Assembly: GCA_019973155.2 (NCBI GenBank)
Contig: BPQB01000088.1
Coordinates: 1 to 64,000 of the forward strand
DNA: 64,000 bases
Direction of reading: 5' to 3'
DNA from: Phanerochaete sordida
Taxonomy: Eukaryota > Basidiomycota > Agaricomycetes > Polyporales > Phanerochaetaceae
Positions within the stretch are counted from its first letter, which is position 1. Each line of letters starts with the position of its first letter. A program made the translations under genes and the position numbers. Shown here piece by piece: positions 11,140 to 22,660 of the stretch. The notes under the pieces are model-generated. The model worked only from the letters and a program-made list of their open reading frames with translations. It was not told where the DNA came from and did no database searches.

Positions 11140-12640
11140 GTGTGCGATGTATTCCTTACTGTCTTTGCAATCCATGACCCGTGCTACACATGCTTTCGGG
11201 CTTTGTCGAATCCACGTATGCTCGTGCAGTCTCGGGACTTCTTTCGCGGGACCCCGGGAACCCTTTACCGTGTGCAGCGCAGAGGTCAGTTTAGGAATAT
11301 AATCGTTTGGGGAACTATGCACATATCTCTGCTCCGGTTTGTGCTCGAACGTGTTGACGACCTAGAACTGGACCTGCTGGACCGGTTCCGCGAGGTTTAG
11401 TCCGGGTTGGCGTTCGCGCTCGGCGGTGGGCCTAAGGCCCATGCCCGGCTTCTGCCACGCGGTTCAAAGACTATAATCCATCCGTGTCAAGCAACACTAG
11501 CTTTAAGCCTTGCGCAGCTTGTGGTAAGCTTAATTCCGCTTGCCTGAGCTCTATAACCGATGTCATATCTTCGCGTTCGTGGACACTGAGTGATCCACGA
11601 GAGCACAGTCCATCATACGCGTGCCCAAGTGAGCCCACACGAGCTCACGTCAGCTCACGTCAACTCACGCTACTATCCCACGCGAGCTCACGTTCGCCCA
11701 CGCTAGTTTGCGCTGACACATGTGACTAAACGTGAGCGAGCGTGATCTGGCGTGGATTGAGCAGAAAGGGCGAAAAAATGGGCCGAAGTAGAATGAGCGG
11801 CATCCATGAAGAGAACAGGTGTAGGGCTCACTGGTACAAGGGACACGGGCACCAGTCAGCTGGCTCCGGTTCGATCAACTGCTTGCGTGGACTATTTTGA
11901 CCGTCATCTGTACCGCAGCTTGGTTTGCGTGCATGCCTTCATGCAGACGCGAATGGGAGTCCGCGCTCTCGGGCAGTGCCTTAGTATTGCAGCCCTCCGC
12001 AGCGAGCGTGCATAGTTGCGAAGACTCAGTCATTATGCCATAGCGCGTGCTCGCAACGCTGCAACAACACATGCGTTATCTCTACGGAATATGTTGACTT
12101 GTGCGTGACTGGAATTCGTTAGACACAACCATAAGATCTTCTCTGGAACGTGGTCGAGTCTGCTCACCTGGCGGCAGGACGATGACGTGCGCTGGGCCGC
12201 GTGGTGCACCTCAATCAAGCCTCAACGGTGCGGACATCTGTGAGTCACTCTATCGGCACATTATTTGCATCAAATTATCAGTACTTCATCTGAGCCAATG
12301 GGTGTTCATCTTACCTGCCAATCTATGTATAACGTCGAAGAGATGAGCCGTCGAACGCACAAAGCGCCACAGTGTGCAGCGCGAGGCGCAGGGTAGTGAT
12401 GTGTAACACCGCAACGAGATAGAATAGCCATAATAATGTCATGTACAGCCAGCGATTGTCTGTAGGTAGGCTCGATACGCGTCACGACGAAGGCCCGACT
12501 CGGGAAGATCTCCTTGGGTCCTGGATGCCAACCTCATATGCAGGACAGCACCCTTATACGTCAAAAGATACTCAATACCTTACAATAAGCCCTGAGACAT
12601 CTGCGGGCCTCTACAGAGCATGATGTGAGGCACCGCGAAC
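11140..12640. other. interior of the putative element, no gene recognised
   Basis: Apart from the GCTCACGT-type repeat tract (11630-11760), this stretch holds only short unconvincing ORFs and is less GC-rich than its surroundings. Confidence 0.35.
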
Positions 12641-12799
12641 ACGCTCGAAGTTAGCGTCGTAAGCGCCCGTGCCACGCGCGTTCACGCTAGCCCACGCTAG
12701 CCCACGCTAGCGTTCCACGCAACGTTCTGCACCCTCGACTGGAACGTTGGGTACCTGCGCAAGGACAAGGCATTCGTTGGCTGAATCAATAGCACACGC

Positions 12800-13850
12800 T
12801 GCCACCCGACTTTGAGCCGCACTGCATCAGCGACACGACACCCTATCGCTTGTCTTCGCTTCCGCCGTCACAGAGCGCGAACCCTTCAAGTCACATTCGT
12901 TCGACGTAACCTTCGGTTCCCCATCCGCTGGCTCGACCAACGCGACGACGCGGACCCGGCGCGAGCCGGCGACGCTCCATTGGAAGCCTCTCCGCAATTC
13001 AGCGTTGCGCCAGCCGTCGGGACGAACGTGCTCCCGGTTGCTTCGGGTCCCGAAGGAGCAAACGAACCTGGTGCATTGCACGGTATGTCGTTCTCGCACT
13101 CGCTACAGCCGAAAGCTGACACCGTTCACAGCTACCGCCCATTGTTTGTCCTGCCGTCCGCTGCGACGCTTTCGCCCACGTGGATGCCGTCGACGTCGGA
13201 GCGGTACGACGGTACGCACTTTACCATATGTACAGTACCAATCTGATCGTGCTCACCGACGTTCTCGTTTCTGAACACAGCCGTCGTTATCACATCGGTC
13301 TACTCCGCCTGTGCCGTCGCCTGCTCTGCCACGCGCTCCCACTCATCGCGACCCTTGCCGCCGGCGTGCGCGGTCACAGGTCCTGATCAACACACGCGAC
13401 GTCCTCCTCGAAATTCTCAGCGCGACGAACAGGCAGACCGACGTCATGTACGTGCAGATCGACTACCTGACATGGCACGAAGCGGTCTTATCGAGGCCTA
13501 CCCTTGTGGACGCTGTCGCTACACTCAAGAAGAGACCACGTCTGCGCTCCACGCTGCGCTCGACACGCTCGGCGCGCTCTACGTTGAGTCGAGCGACGCG
13601 TACACCGGCACGGGGTCGCTGCTCGTCACAGATCTCGGCATCGCGCCGAATCTCTGCTGCGATGCCTCCATCCGTCGGCGACGCGCGTCTCGATACGGTA
13701 TGCACGACCGTCGTCCGGATTCCTTTTTGTTCCTGGTCATGATCCTGCCCGTAGCGTCCAACGCTGTAGGACGTCTCGACGTACGCCAGGCATGCAATCG
13801 GCGCCTACTCGCCTTCTCTGAAGTTACGCCGCGTGGGAGGGATACCGCTT
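12800..13850 (+). pseudogene. TAP-like alpha/beta hydrolase pseudogene (copy 3)
   Basis: Equivalent by position to copy 1: plus strand, directly upstream of an F-box gene on the minus strand. Recognisable pieces are VITSVYSACAVACSA at about 13284-13330, matching VVASIYAACVAAGPS, then YVQIDYLTWHEAV near 13450, and AALDTLGALYVESSDAYTGTGS with DLGIAPNLCCDASIRRRRAS at about 13550-13690. The last block matches AALEQGDGSLVY...DIVAPVLCGDALIDRRRS. The nucleophile exon is not clearly preserved, and the pieces lie in different frames. The assignment rests on these aligned fragments plus synteny. Confidence 0.6.
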
Positions 13851-14334
13851 GCCAGATGTTCAGGCAGCTGTCGACACCGACGAACGAGCCAGTGGGCCTA
13901 CTGCGCGAGCGGCGAGCTTTGACGGGCAGGACCGCGCGTTGGAGCCAGCGATGGGAGTATCGAGGCGAGGTCTATGGAGGTAGCGCTGGGACGATTGCTT
14001 CACATTCGTGCACTCGGAGGGAGGTTAAAATTGTAGAGCCTTGGGCTTTGGTTCGTGAATCGGCAGTTGAAAAATGGTGTCGTGTCGCGCATTTCCGTCT
14101 TCCCAGAGTGAATACATAAGCGTGCCCGGGTCAGAATCGAAGTTGTACATAATGCGTCCGAATTCGAGACCACAGTCCGAGCGCGGGGTGATACATAAAG
14201 CATGACGATATAAATTCTCTGGACTTCTAGGCGAGATCGCGCGCCGCGCAGTCCGCGGTTCCTGCTGTGGGTGTCAGTGCAGAATTCTGGGTGCGAGCGA
14301 ATCATCGATTGCGTACCTCTTACATGCGATCTCA
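13851..14334. other. intergenic between convergent genes, nothing recognised
   Basis: Sequence between the TAP-like pseudogene and the 3' end of the second F-box gene. No motif or intact ORF of note. Confidence 0.35.
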
Positions 14335-15996
14335 TCAGCCTCCATACTCTTGGTTACCCTCACAAGGGCCCTCTACATCATGTCCATCTGCGTCTTTGCC
14401 ACCAGCTCCTTCTCCTGCGCTTGTATGCGGTGCTGGTCCTGCCGTGACCTGATTTACTCGCAATCCGGACGTCTCCTCCAATAAACGCGCCTTTGCCTTT
14501 GCTCGCTCTACGCGTAAGGCGGGAAGTCGCCGAAGATAGTCTGTTCTCTTGTCCTCGAAGAACAACGAGAGATACTCGGCGTATTCATCATCGTCGAGGA
14601 CTGGTGGCGTTGCGTCGATGGTGGGAACGGAGCGGTCGGCGAGAGCGGAGAGAAGGGCTTTACTGTCCATGTATGCTACCTCTGCATCATTCCACCCGTT
14701 CACCTTGTCATTGAAGGCACAGTGCTCCAGCCGCAAAACACCGCGCTCGAGAGCCCAGGCGAGCTGCTTGCGGCGAAGCACCGAGCGCACGAGAGACCGC
14801 ATGCCCTCTTCGTCCACCGCATTTCCTTCCCGCACCCAGAACTCGAGCTTCTCGAAGTGCGCGAAGCCCGCGGCTTCTCGGAGGCCATCGAACGAGGGAG
14901 GATTGACATCTCCGGCGGCAGCGAAGCTGGCGGTCAGACTGATCTGGCTGACATAAGCAGGTGCGTCTTCTGCTCGAGTGGGTGTGGCGCATGCACGCCC
15001 CACCCACACATTGGCCAAGAGCTGGCTTGAGCCTGAGATTTCCGTTGGTGAGAACCCCAGAACCACTCTGCCTGCCACGGTTATGCATTGAGCGTCTCAG
15101 CCACACAACTGAATCATCATATGCGCACCTGGGGCTTGGCCATCGAGATCCTCACCTCCCAATCGATACAGCTCCATGCCAGCCCGCGCGAAGCCACTGG
15201 GCACTGATGCAAGCAAGGCATCGAGGAGCGCGCTCCACTGGGGATCGTCCGCGGCAAGGCCCAGTCGAGGCGCGGCTGCGAGAAGGTCCAACGCAAGCCT
15301 TGCCTGAGCCGGGATCAGCATGTCTGCGAACTCCGAGATCTGACACCGCCAGAGTGCTCTCGGGACCTTCCGTGGGATCCTTCGAGCCCGGATGATTGGA
15401 GAGGGGTCGAGGAATTCGAGCCGGGAGAGGATGCACTGTTGCAGGGCGGGAAAGCTGTCGACGAGCCGTGCGATCTCGGTAGTGCTCTTGAGCTCGGAGC
15501 CCGTGATCTGGATAACGGAAAGCCGAAGGGTGTAGAAGGATGGGGGGACACGGGGCAGAGCAGCAAATGGGGGCCAGCGGACTGGCATTGGCAGCGGGGA
15601 GCCGTGAGTCTCTCTCTGGACATAGCACCAGAATTCCGTCTGTGAGAGGTGCACCATTAACAAATGCAGGTGATGAAGCCATGGCTGTGGGAGAGGAGGA
15701 AAGTGGTGTGTGGCTCGTATGCGCTTGATCGCTCCTTTCAGGGACGAGTCGTTAAATTGCGGACTGTAGACAATATCTTCGAGGAAGGATGCGTCGGAAG
15801 TATTCCTCAACTTTATATCTTCAAAGAGGGCTGGCCGGATACATTCCGACCAATATTTGCAAACGAGACTTGGCTTGACAAGGCCGTGTTTCCAATCCCA
15901 ATATTTTTCAACGCTCACCCATGCAAGGGTTACAAAGTTACTGAGAATCTTGGCGATGACCTCGGGCGGGAGATCTGCGCCTGTGACCGGCGGCAT
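14335..15996 (-). pseudogene. F-box paralogue 2, interrupted by one nonsense codon
   Basis: The same protein as the two other F-box genes (start MPPVTGADLPPEVIAKIL, then LVCKYWSECIRPALFEDI). It is open from 15996 except for one TGA at 15097-15099. At this place paralogue 1 reads CGTGCCGGAGAC (RAGD); here the sequence is TGTGGCTGAGAC, so the Gly codon GGA has become TGA. Downstream the frame stays open, in phase, to 14335 (DAQC, then VAGRVVLGFSPTEI). Either the gene was lost very recently, it makes a 299-residue truncated protein that keeps the F-box, or the stop is an assembly error. The upstream conserved block is present at 16086-16170. Confidence 0.8.
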
Positions 15997-16085
15997 GCTG
16001 GACGGGGGCAGCGAGGTCGACGACGTCTATGCGAGGACGATGTGGAAGGGTGGTGGTGGTAAGAGACGAGTGCGAGACTGACGAG

Positions 16086-16170
16086 CCTCGCCTCATCCGC
16101 ACGTCCTCTGATTCCTAGTACAGCGTACGACGTCTGCGCAGCCCCCGGACTGTCTTCCCTGCCTCGTGTA
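16086..16170 (-). promoter_or_regulatory. conserved upstream block of the F-box genes (copy 2)
   Basis: Same block as upstream of paralogue 1 (TTCCTAGTACAGCGT, GCAGCCCCCGG), about 90-175 bases upstream of the start codon. Confidence 0.5.
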
Positions 16171-16499
16171 CAGAAGCTCTCTGGCAGCGCTTCGGAGCGT
16201 CTCTCCGGAGCTCTCCCTCGATCATATTATGCAAAGCGTAGCTGCATACATATGTCTGTCAGAAATTTCCATCGCTCACGTTGTCATAGCTGCTATTATC
16301 ATTCAAGGCTCGCACTGGACCAGCAGCAAGCTCATTTCACAAGGCGCCATCGAATTGATGACTTGTTGGAAATGTACATGACGCTGTTCTCAGAGTCACA
16401 GGTGTTAAAAACGTTTTTATCAAGCGAACACGTGCTTGAAGGTCCAAAGATCTGAACATATCCATGGCGGTGTGCATCTACCTTTGGCGGCATACTCGA

Positions 16500-18250
16500 C
16501 ATGTCCTGGAAGCGTCACGGCACCTCACGCACTATATCTTGTCCCGCCGCCCACGGACTTTATACCTGCAACCAATGTAAGTTCCCGTCGCGGCCGCCGA
16601 CCGTGCGCGCGATGCCACGAGCATCGATCTGCCGATTATTGCAGTCAGCGACGAGGACTCCTCGCGACAGATACTGCCACGCACCTGACGAACGATCGTC
16701 GGGCGCACTGCCAGTGCGACGGCGTAGCGAAAGTGGGAGAACGATGGCCGGAGGAGATGATCGGCCGGGCTGTGTGTCGCGGAATGGCGTTCGACGCTCC
16801 GTGACGTGAGGGTGAACGGCCAACGGCGATGCTGCCCATGGCGTGTATCGAGAAATGTGACCTGCTTCGCAAACGTGCGAATGCCCGGCTGGCGGTTCCT
16901 GGTCTGAACTTGGCTTCTGCGCAGATAACGAGCCTGGGCCTCCACACACACAATGCTGGCCGCGAGGAGCAAACAGCCCCGACGCTGGGCCGCGGCATGC
17001 TCCCTTCGTGCTTCTCGGGCGCTCGGTGTGCTCCAGGATGGCGACGTCCGAGCCGAACGGCGCTCCGCCTTCAGCTGCCTTCTCGGGCGCCGCGAGCGCG
17101 CGTGCGTACGGCCGCAGGTTCGTCGACAAAGTGTAGAGCATGCCGAAGAGGCGGTGCGCCGCGAGCGTGCCGCCGATTGCCGCAAACGCGCTGTTCGACG
17201 AGCGGTGCGCGGGCGCGCTTTAGGCTGGCCCTATGGCGCGCTCGACGTGCATGAGTCCGAGGGCCGAGGCTTTCGAGAATATCGAGCATTCTGACGTGCT
17301 GGCGGCGGCGCAGGCGGCGGACCGCACAGCCTGGCGCGTGATGTCGATATCGTGGAGGAATAGTATGGCTGCACAAGGTTCAACGAGGGTGGGGCACGCA
17401 AGAGTGCGACGCACCTTTGTGGGTGCCATTCGGGACGGTTCAAGCGTAAGTCTTAGTCGGGGGGCACGGAGGCGGACGTCTCCATCAGAGATTCTATCTG
17501 TGGCTCGTAGTCAACACACAGACTCAAATCGCCCCTCGTCAGTCACTTACGAAGTGCCATAGCAGCGACGCGTGACCCAGAGGAGTGTACGCGCGATGAT
17601 CAGCGCATCAACAGCGACGGCTGATGTCGATATCCATCTTGCGATGGCCTGTACGTGCGCTTTGCCCGACCTGGTGAGGGCCGTCGCGCAGTGGATGACC
17701 GCATCTGCCGCAATGCTCAGTGACCACACACTTTGACAAGCACAAGTGGACTTACCACATGTCCGTCTTCGTCACGACATGTGCAATGCAGGGGGCATCG
17801 CGCGATGGCGGGTGTCGACGCCGAATCGGAGATGCGTCGGTCTGCATGCCTGGTGAAATGCACACCGAAACGCGAACGTTTGTTCGGGTTTGTGGTCCAG
17901 CGACAAGGAGCGGGGCGGCCTTCTGATGTCATTCGAGAATTGCGATCACAACCGCTGGCTGTAGTAGCGTTCAGTATGAAGAGACGGGAGACGACGAAAG
18001 GGTGGCGTACCACAAAGGGCGAAAGCGGCCACGTTGTATTGGCAGCCGGACGCCGCTCATAGACATGCTGCGTCGATGACGTCCATTCAGGAGCGACGTG
18101 GGTCGGCTGAGGAGTCGTTACGCTGGTTGACTTCGACCAAACGGGTGCCAGGCGCCGCTTGTCGGCCGTGCGACCTACAAGTCTCAGTCCTGGAACGTTG
18201 ATCGTCTGCTCGGTGTTGTACGAGAATCTTGCTATTCTCCGAGCCATGCG
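16500..18250 (-). pseudogene. TAP-like alpha/beta hydrolase pseudogene (copy 4)
   Basis: Degraded minus-strand copy at the same place in the duplicated block as copy 2. In minus-strand order, TINVPGLRLVGRTADKRR near 18190 resembles the N-terminal TLxVPLQYSN segment. SAVAVDALIIARTLL...RRCYGTS near 17560-17640 matches the AAVATDMLQIARAFG...NYWGIS block before the nucleophile exon. MLYTLSTNLRPYARALAAPE with GSDVAILEH near 17070-17140 matches MLYTPYTSALPFARAVAALE...GSEAAIVDA of the intact gene at 26.3-28.5 kb. Frames shift between blocks and the catalytic elbow is not preserved. Confidence 0.75.
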
Positions 18251-18714
18251 CGCAGTCGTGAAGGTTAGCTATTGATTTTGCGAGTGGAACGGGTTTTGCA
18301 GTGCGATCTGGAGCATTCTGGAGGCATGGTAAGTGCGGTGAAAAGGTCGCAAACTCACCGTACGAATCTGCCGCGTCTTTCGCCGACCTGTGGTTCAGTA
18401 AGGACAAAATCCAACAATGGATCAAGGCATACACGCGCACCTCATCATTCCATCTGCCGCATTCAAGTCCTTCTAACCGCAGTGACGATGTACGCGCGCC
18501 ATGCCATATCTCTCCGGAGGTCATCCATGTCGCCTAGAAACCAACGGACAGAGCGTATGGACGGCGAGGGGCTTCCTGCTGCGAGGATCACGTTTGAAAT
18601 TTGAATTTGAATGCCTCCTTCCGTAAGGCACCAGTACTTGCCAGGATCCGACGTATATTTCTGCGCGAGGACGAGCGTAGTGAACTAGTGAAGGACGTGC
18701 ACGGTGCCGGTGGT
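18251..18714. other. intergenic, nothing recognised
   Basis: Short overlapping ORFs only, between the pseudogene 5' end and the second copy of relic R. Confidence 0.35.
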
Positions 18715-20695
18715 TCGAGGCAAGGCAGATGCACTACGTCATCGCCAGCGCGCTCACGTGGCGGGCGCGTGAGCAATATAACAGGCGCCGGGACGCGTCG
18801 TCGTGTTCGACAGCCACCAGCCCCTCGATCGCCCACGCCCGATCGCTCTCGTCTTCTGGTGAGTCTTGTCATACATCCTGACTCTGCGACTGGTCTGACC
18901 GGGACCTTCCACTGCTCTAGAAGTGTGCCGCAAAGCGTACGACCGCGCCGTCTGCTCCAGACGTACCAGGTGCGTTCTCTCGTGCCGCTGCTTCGCTCTC
19001 CCGCCGACTCTGCCCACCTGCAAGCTGCGCACGCCACGAAGAGCAACCCACCGTCAAGTTGGCGGCGCCCCTTCCGGTCCTGCTCAGTGCTCTGTCTACG
19101 GCATGCCAGCATCCTCGAGACGCCTCCCAGCCAAGCCGCCTTGCAGCAAGTAGGTTCAGCGACCATACAGACACTGCCTAGATGCCCACTGGGCTAAATA
19201 ACACCGGTAGCCTGCATAACGGTGCAAGATGGCCTCCTCCGGCGTGCTCCCTGAAGATACAAGACACAGCTGACGCGATCTATGGCCAGACTCAGCCCTA
19301 GGGTACACCTTGTCGGCCGTTCGGTAGCCGGGGTCGAGGGCCAAGACGGTACAGTGCACTTCCTCTTCCCTTTTTATGCTTTTAATTGTCCTTTCAGGTT
19401 CGCCAACCAGCTCATGAACCGTGATTCTACGCAGCCTTTCCATCGTCCGCAGAGAGCGAAACCGGAGCTCATCATGCCAGCGAGCTATGCTCACGAGCCG
19501 ACACCTGTGCAACACGCAAGCTCGCGCGCGAGCGACTGCCACAGGCTACGGGCTGGGCATTTTCATGTCACGGGTCCTCGCGACTTCGAACGCGCGCGGA
19601 CGGCGTCGTGTGGCGCGGTAGCAAACCCGCGATACAGCTTCATGCCCCGCTGCAACGACAATAGTGGACACTCGAGGGGATCAAGTATGTGCTAGTTATT
19701 TATTCCCGCTCCTCTGCGAACCTCTAATCGTGCGGTACGCCTAGATATACCTTGTATTCCGGTTCTCGCAAGTGGATCGGCCGCACAACATCACCATCGC
19801 GACCTCGAAGCTCGGACTCCAGCGTACCACCTCCATTCGTGGCCTCAACACCATCGAAAGGCCAAGCTCGTCCCAGACGATCGCGGTCATCTCGATTGAC
19901 TGGCAGCACAAGCCACTGCGGCTCAAAGCGAAGCCCGCACGACCGCCCGCCGCCCACTCCCGAACCGCAAAGTGACATCTCAGCCACCATCCACGTCGAT
20001 CGCGCGAAGTCGAGCAGCGCCAACGCGAGTCAGCGCGATGCACATTCCGCCGCCGGCACCTCTGTCCACCAAGCCGCGCCACTATCCATCTTCTGTATCG
20101 ACGACAGACTCGTACGCCGCAGCGATCAACACGGTTCTCGAGGGAAGATACATGCCTCTGCGCGTGCCGTTTGCGCCCTGTCCCGCTGGACGCTGCCCTG
20201 CTGTTGGGGCGACGATCCGCGACGCACGCACGGCTATTGTACTCCGACGGCGGTCCTTAACTCTTGCCCCCGCGCATACGACCCGTCGTAGCACCCCCAG
20301 CCGCGATCCGGCCTTCGCAGATGCACATACGAGGCATCAATATCTAGATCGCGCCGCTGTCCGTCGGCGCCCGAGCAGACGCTCCTGGTGCAATCCTTGC
20401 ACGCCGAGCATCGAATATGACAACACCGAGCTGAGTCCAGCGCGCGGGTGCGGTGAACGCAGGATGTGAATGGTGCGGAAGCGGAGACGTGAACTGCGCT
20501 TGGGATTCTGGTACGAGGTCTCTGCCATGTTCTTTCTGTACATGCTGACGCTTCTTGTAGGTGGCCGCAGCAGCTTGAACATCGAGTACATGCGCAAACC
20601 CAACACGTACGTCGGCGGTATCAATAGGCAGCAGTACGACGTCGTCGGAAGCGATCCGACTTCGACTCGCCCGGCGCCAGGGACATAACGTCCAA
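18715..20695 (+). pseudogene. relic gene R, copy B
   Basis: Second copy of the relic at 8.1-10.1 kb, with the same order of landmarks. A TATA-like box GAGCAATATAACAGGCGCC lies at about 18772. Intron-like segments are GTGAGTCTTGTC...GCTCTAG (about 18859-18920), one ending AATTGTCCTTTCAG (about 19398), and GTACGAGGTCTCTGCC...CTTCTTGTAG (about 20511-20560). Conserved patches include CCGCAAAGCGTACGACCGCG and CGCCACGAAGAGCAACCCACC. After the last intron one frame reads KPNTYVGGINRQQYDVVGSD. Frames do not join up. The identity is unknown. Confidence 0.55.
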
Positions 20696-20854
20696 GCTCT
20701 TAGTCTTCGCGTCGCCGTCGACGCACGCCAGCCAGACGCCAGCCTTTGAGGTCATACTCGACCAGAATGTTTTGCGTGCCAGCTAGACATCGACCGCGTA
20801 ACTCTAACATGCGAGCTCATCGGTTTAGCCCTGTCATTCATCCTTCCAACAATC

Positions 20855-22474
20855 TTACACATTGCGTTCCTCTACCTCTCCCCCACCAACATGTCCTGCT
20901 GCGCTTGTATGCGGCGCTGGCCCCGCCGTGACCTGATGCGCCGGCGATCCGGGCGTCTCCGCCAACAAGCGCGCCTTTGCCTTTGCTCGCTCCACACGCA
21001 AGGCGGGAAGCTGTTGGAGATAGCCTGCCCTTTTGTCCTCGACAAACATTGAGAGATACTCGGCGTATTCGTCGTCGTCGAGGGTCGGGGGCGTCGCGTC
21101 GATGGTGGGGACGGAGCGGTTGGAGAGGACGGAGAGAAGGGCCCCGCTGTCGATGTATGCTATGCCTTTCCAATTGCCCGTCTTGCTATTGATGACGCAG
21201 GATGCCATACGCAGAACGTCTCGGTCGAGAGCCCACGTGAACTGCTCGCGGCGAAGCATCGAGCGCACGAGCGCCTGCATTCCCTCTTCGTCCAGCGCGT
21301 TTCCTTCACGCACGAAGAACTGGAGCTCATCGAAGTGCGCAGAGCCCGCAGCTGCTCGGAGGCCATCGAAGGAGGCAGGGTCTCCGTCTCCAACCGCAGC
21401 AAAACTAGCAGTCAGCCTGATTTCGCTGATATAAGCAGCCGCGTCTTCTGCACGAGTGGGTGGGATGTGCGGAAGCGCCACCCACACATTGACCAGAAGC
21501 TGGTCTTCGTCCAAGGTGTCTGTTGGTGAGAAGCCCAGAACTACTTGACCTGCCAAGGTCATGCAGTCAGCGTCTTCAGCACACGAATGCATGGTCATAT
21601 GCGTACCTGGGGCATGGCCATCGAGAGGCTCACCTCCCGATTGGCGCAATGCCATGCGAGCTTGCTTGAAGCCCCTGGGCACCGATGCCAACACGGAATC
21701 GAGGAGCGCGTTCCACTGGGGATCCTCCGCGGCAAGGCCCAGTCGAGGCGCGGCGGCGAGAATGTCCAAAGCAAGCCTAGCTTGTGCCGAGAACGGCATG
21801 TCTGCGCACTCCGTTATCCCGCACATCTGGAGTGCTCTCGGCTCCCTTCGCGGGATCCTTCGAGTCCCGATGATTGGAGAGGGGTCGCGAAATTTGAGTC
21901 TGGAGAAGTAGCACAGCTGCAGGGCGGGAAAGCTGTCGACAAGCCGGGCGAGCTCGGTAGTGCTCTTGAGCTCTGAGCCGGTTATCTCGATGATGGAAAG
22001 TCGAAGGCTGTAGACGGATGGGGGGACACGGGGAAGAGCTGAAAATGGAAACCATCGCGCCGGTATCTGAACCTGTGAGCTGCTAGTCTCTCTCCAGACA
22101 CGGCAACGAAATTCGGTCCGGGGAAGGTGCGCCATTAATGAATATAGGCGGTGAAGCCAGGGCTTTGCGAGTGGGGGAAATCGGTGCACGGCTCGTATTT
22201 TCCTGATAGCTCCATGCAAAGACGAATTGTTGAATTGAGGGCTGTGGACAATATCTTCCAGGAAGGATAGGTCAGAAGCATCTCTTAAGTCTATGTCTTC
22301 AAACAGGCCTGGCCGTATGCACTCTGACCAGTACCTGCACACGAGACTTGGTGCGACTAGGTCGTGTTTCCATCGCGAGTAACCCTCTTCCCACCCCATA
22401 ACGACAATCATGAAGTTGCTCAGGATTTTTGCGATGACCTCGGACGGGAGGTCGGCTCCGGTGACGCGAGGCAT
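20855..22474 (-). CDS. F-box domain protein, paralogue 3 (539 aa)
   Basis: Intact intronless ORF. I chose the ATG at 22474 because it gives MPRVTGADLPSEVIAKIL, the start shared by the paralogues; the frame stays open 51 codons further upstream but that part is Arg/His-rich and not shared. The F-box core is LPSEVIAKILSNF...LVCRYWSECIRPGLFEDIDL. Ser/Thr-rich helical segments such as GSELKSTTELARLVDSFPAL are nearly identical in all three copies and resemble the leucine-rich C-terminal regions of fungal F-box proteins, without a clear LRR consensus. The likely role is substrate recognition in an SCF ligase. This copy and paralogue 1 are the intact members. Confidence 0.88.
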   Translation of the reverse strand: MPRVTGADLPSEVIAKILSNFMIVVMGWEEGYSRWKHDLVAPSLVCRYWSECIRPGLFEDIDLRDASDLSFLEDIVHSPQFNNSSLHGAIRKIRAVHRFPPLAKPWLHRLYSLMAHLPRTEFRCRVWRETSSSQVQIPARWFPFSALPRVPPSVYSLRLSIIEITGSELKSTTELARLVDSFPALQLCYFSRLKFRDPSPIIGTRRIPRREPRALQMCGITECADMPFSAQARLALDILAAAPRLGLAAEDPQWNALLDSVLASVPRGFKQARMALRQSGGEPLDGHAPGTHMTMHSCAEDADCMTLAGQVVLGFSPTDTLDEDQLLVNVWVALPHIPPTRAEDAAAYISEIRLTASFAAVGDGDPASFDGLRAAAGSAHFDELQFFVREGNALDEEGMQALVRSMLRREQFTWALDRDVLRMASCVINSKTGNWKGIAYIDSGALLSVLSNRSVPTIDATPPTLDDDEYAEYLSMFVEDKRAGYLQQLPALRVERAKAKARLLAETPGSPAHQVTAGPAPHTSAAGHVGGGEVEERNV

Positions 22475-22575
22475 GTTGGGTCGGGGGCGGCGATATCGGC
22501 GACGTCTGCGCAACGACGACGTGGGAAGGTAGTGATGATGGTGGGGACGAGTGCGAGAGCCTCGACTCTCGAGCT

Positions 22576-22660
22576 TTGTCTCATCTCCACGTACTCGGCT
22601 TCCTAGTACAGCGTGTGACGCCTGCACAGCCCCCGGGCCGTTCTCCTCGCCTCGTGCGCG
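22576..22660 (-). promoter_or_regulatory. conserved upstream block of the F-box genes (copy 3)
   Basis: Third copy of the shared block (CTTCCTAGTACAGCGTGTGA, then GCACAGCCCCCGGGCCG), about 100-185 bases upstream of the start codon. Confidence 0.5.

Larger units (their letters stand above)
10088..12716. mobile_element. putative DNA transposon bounded by inverted TAGCGTGG-type repeats
   Basis: The left edge (about 10088-10240) is packed with TAGCGTGG / TAGCGTGGGC units. The right edge (about 12685-12716) has three reversed units, CACGCTAGCCCACGCTAGCC and the following CACGCTAGC. A further tract of GCTCACGT/CCCACGC-like units lies at 11630-11760. Clustered short repeats in opposite orientation at the two ends resemble terminal and subterminal repeats of DNA transposons. 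The interior holds one degraded coding region. The segment separates relic R from the next TAP-like copy; unit 2 to unit 3 of the array has no such segment. I found no clear target-site duplication and cannot assign a superfamily. Confidence 0.45.
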
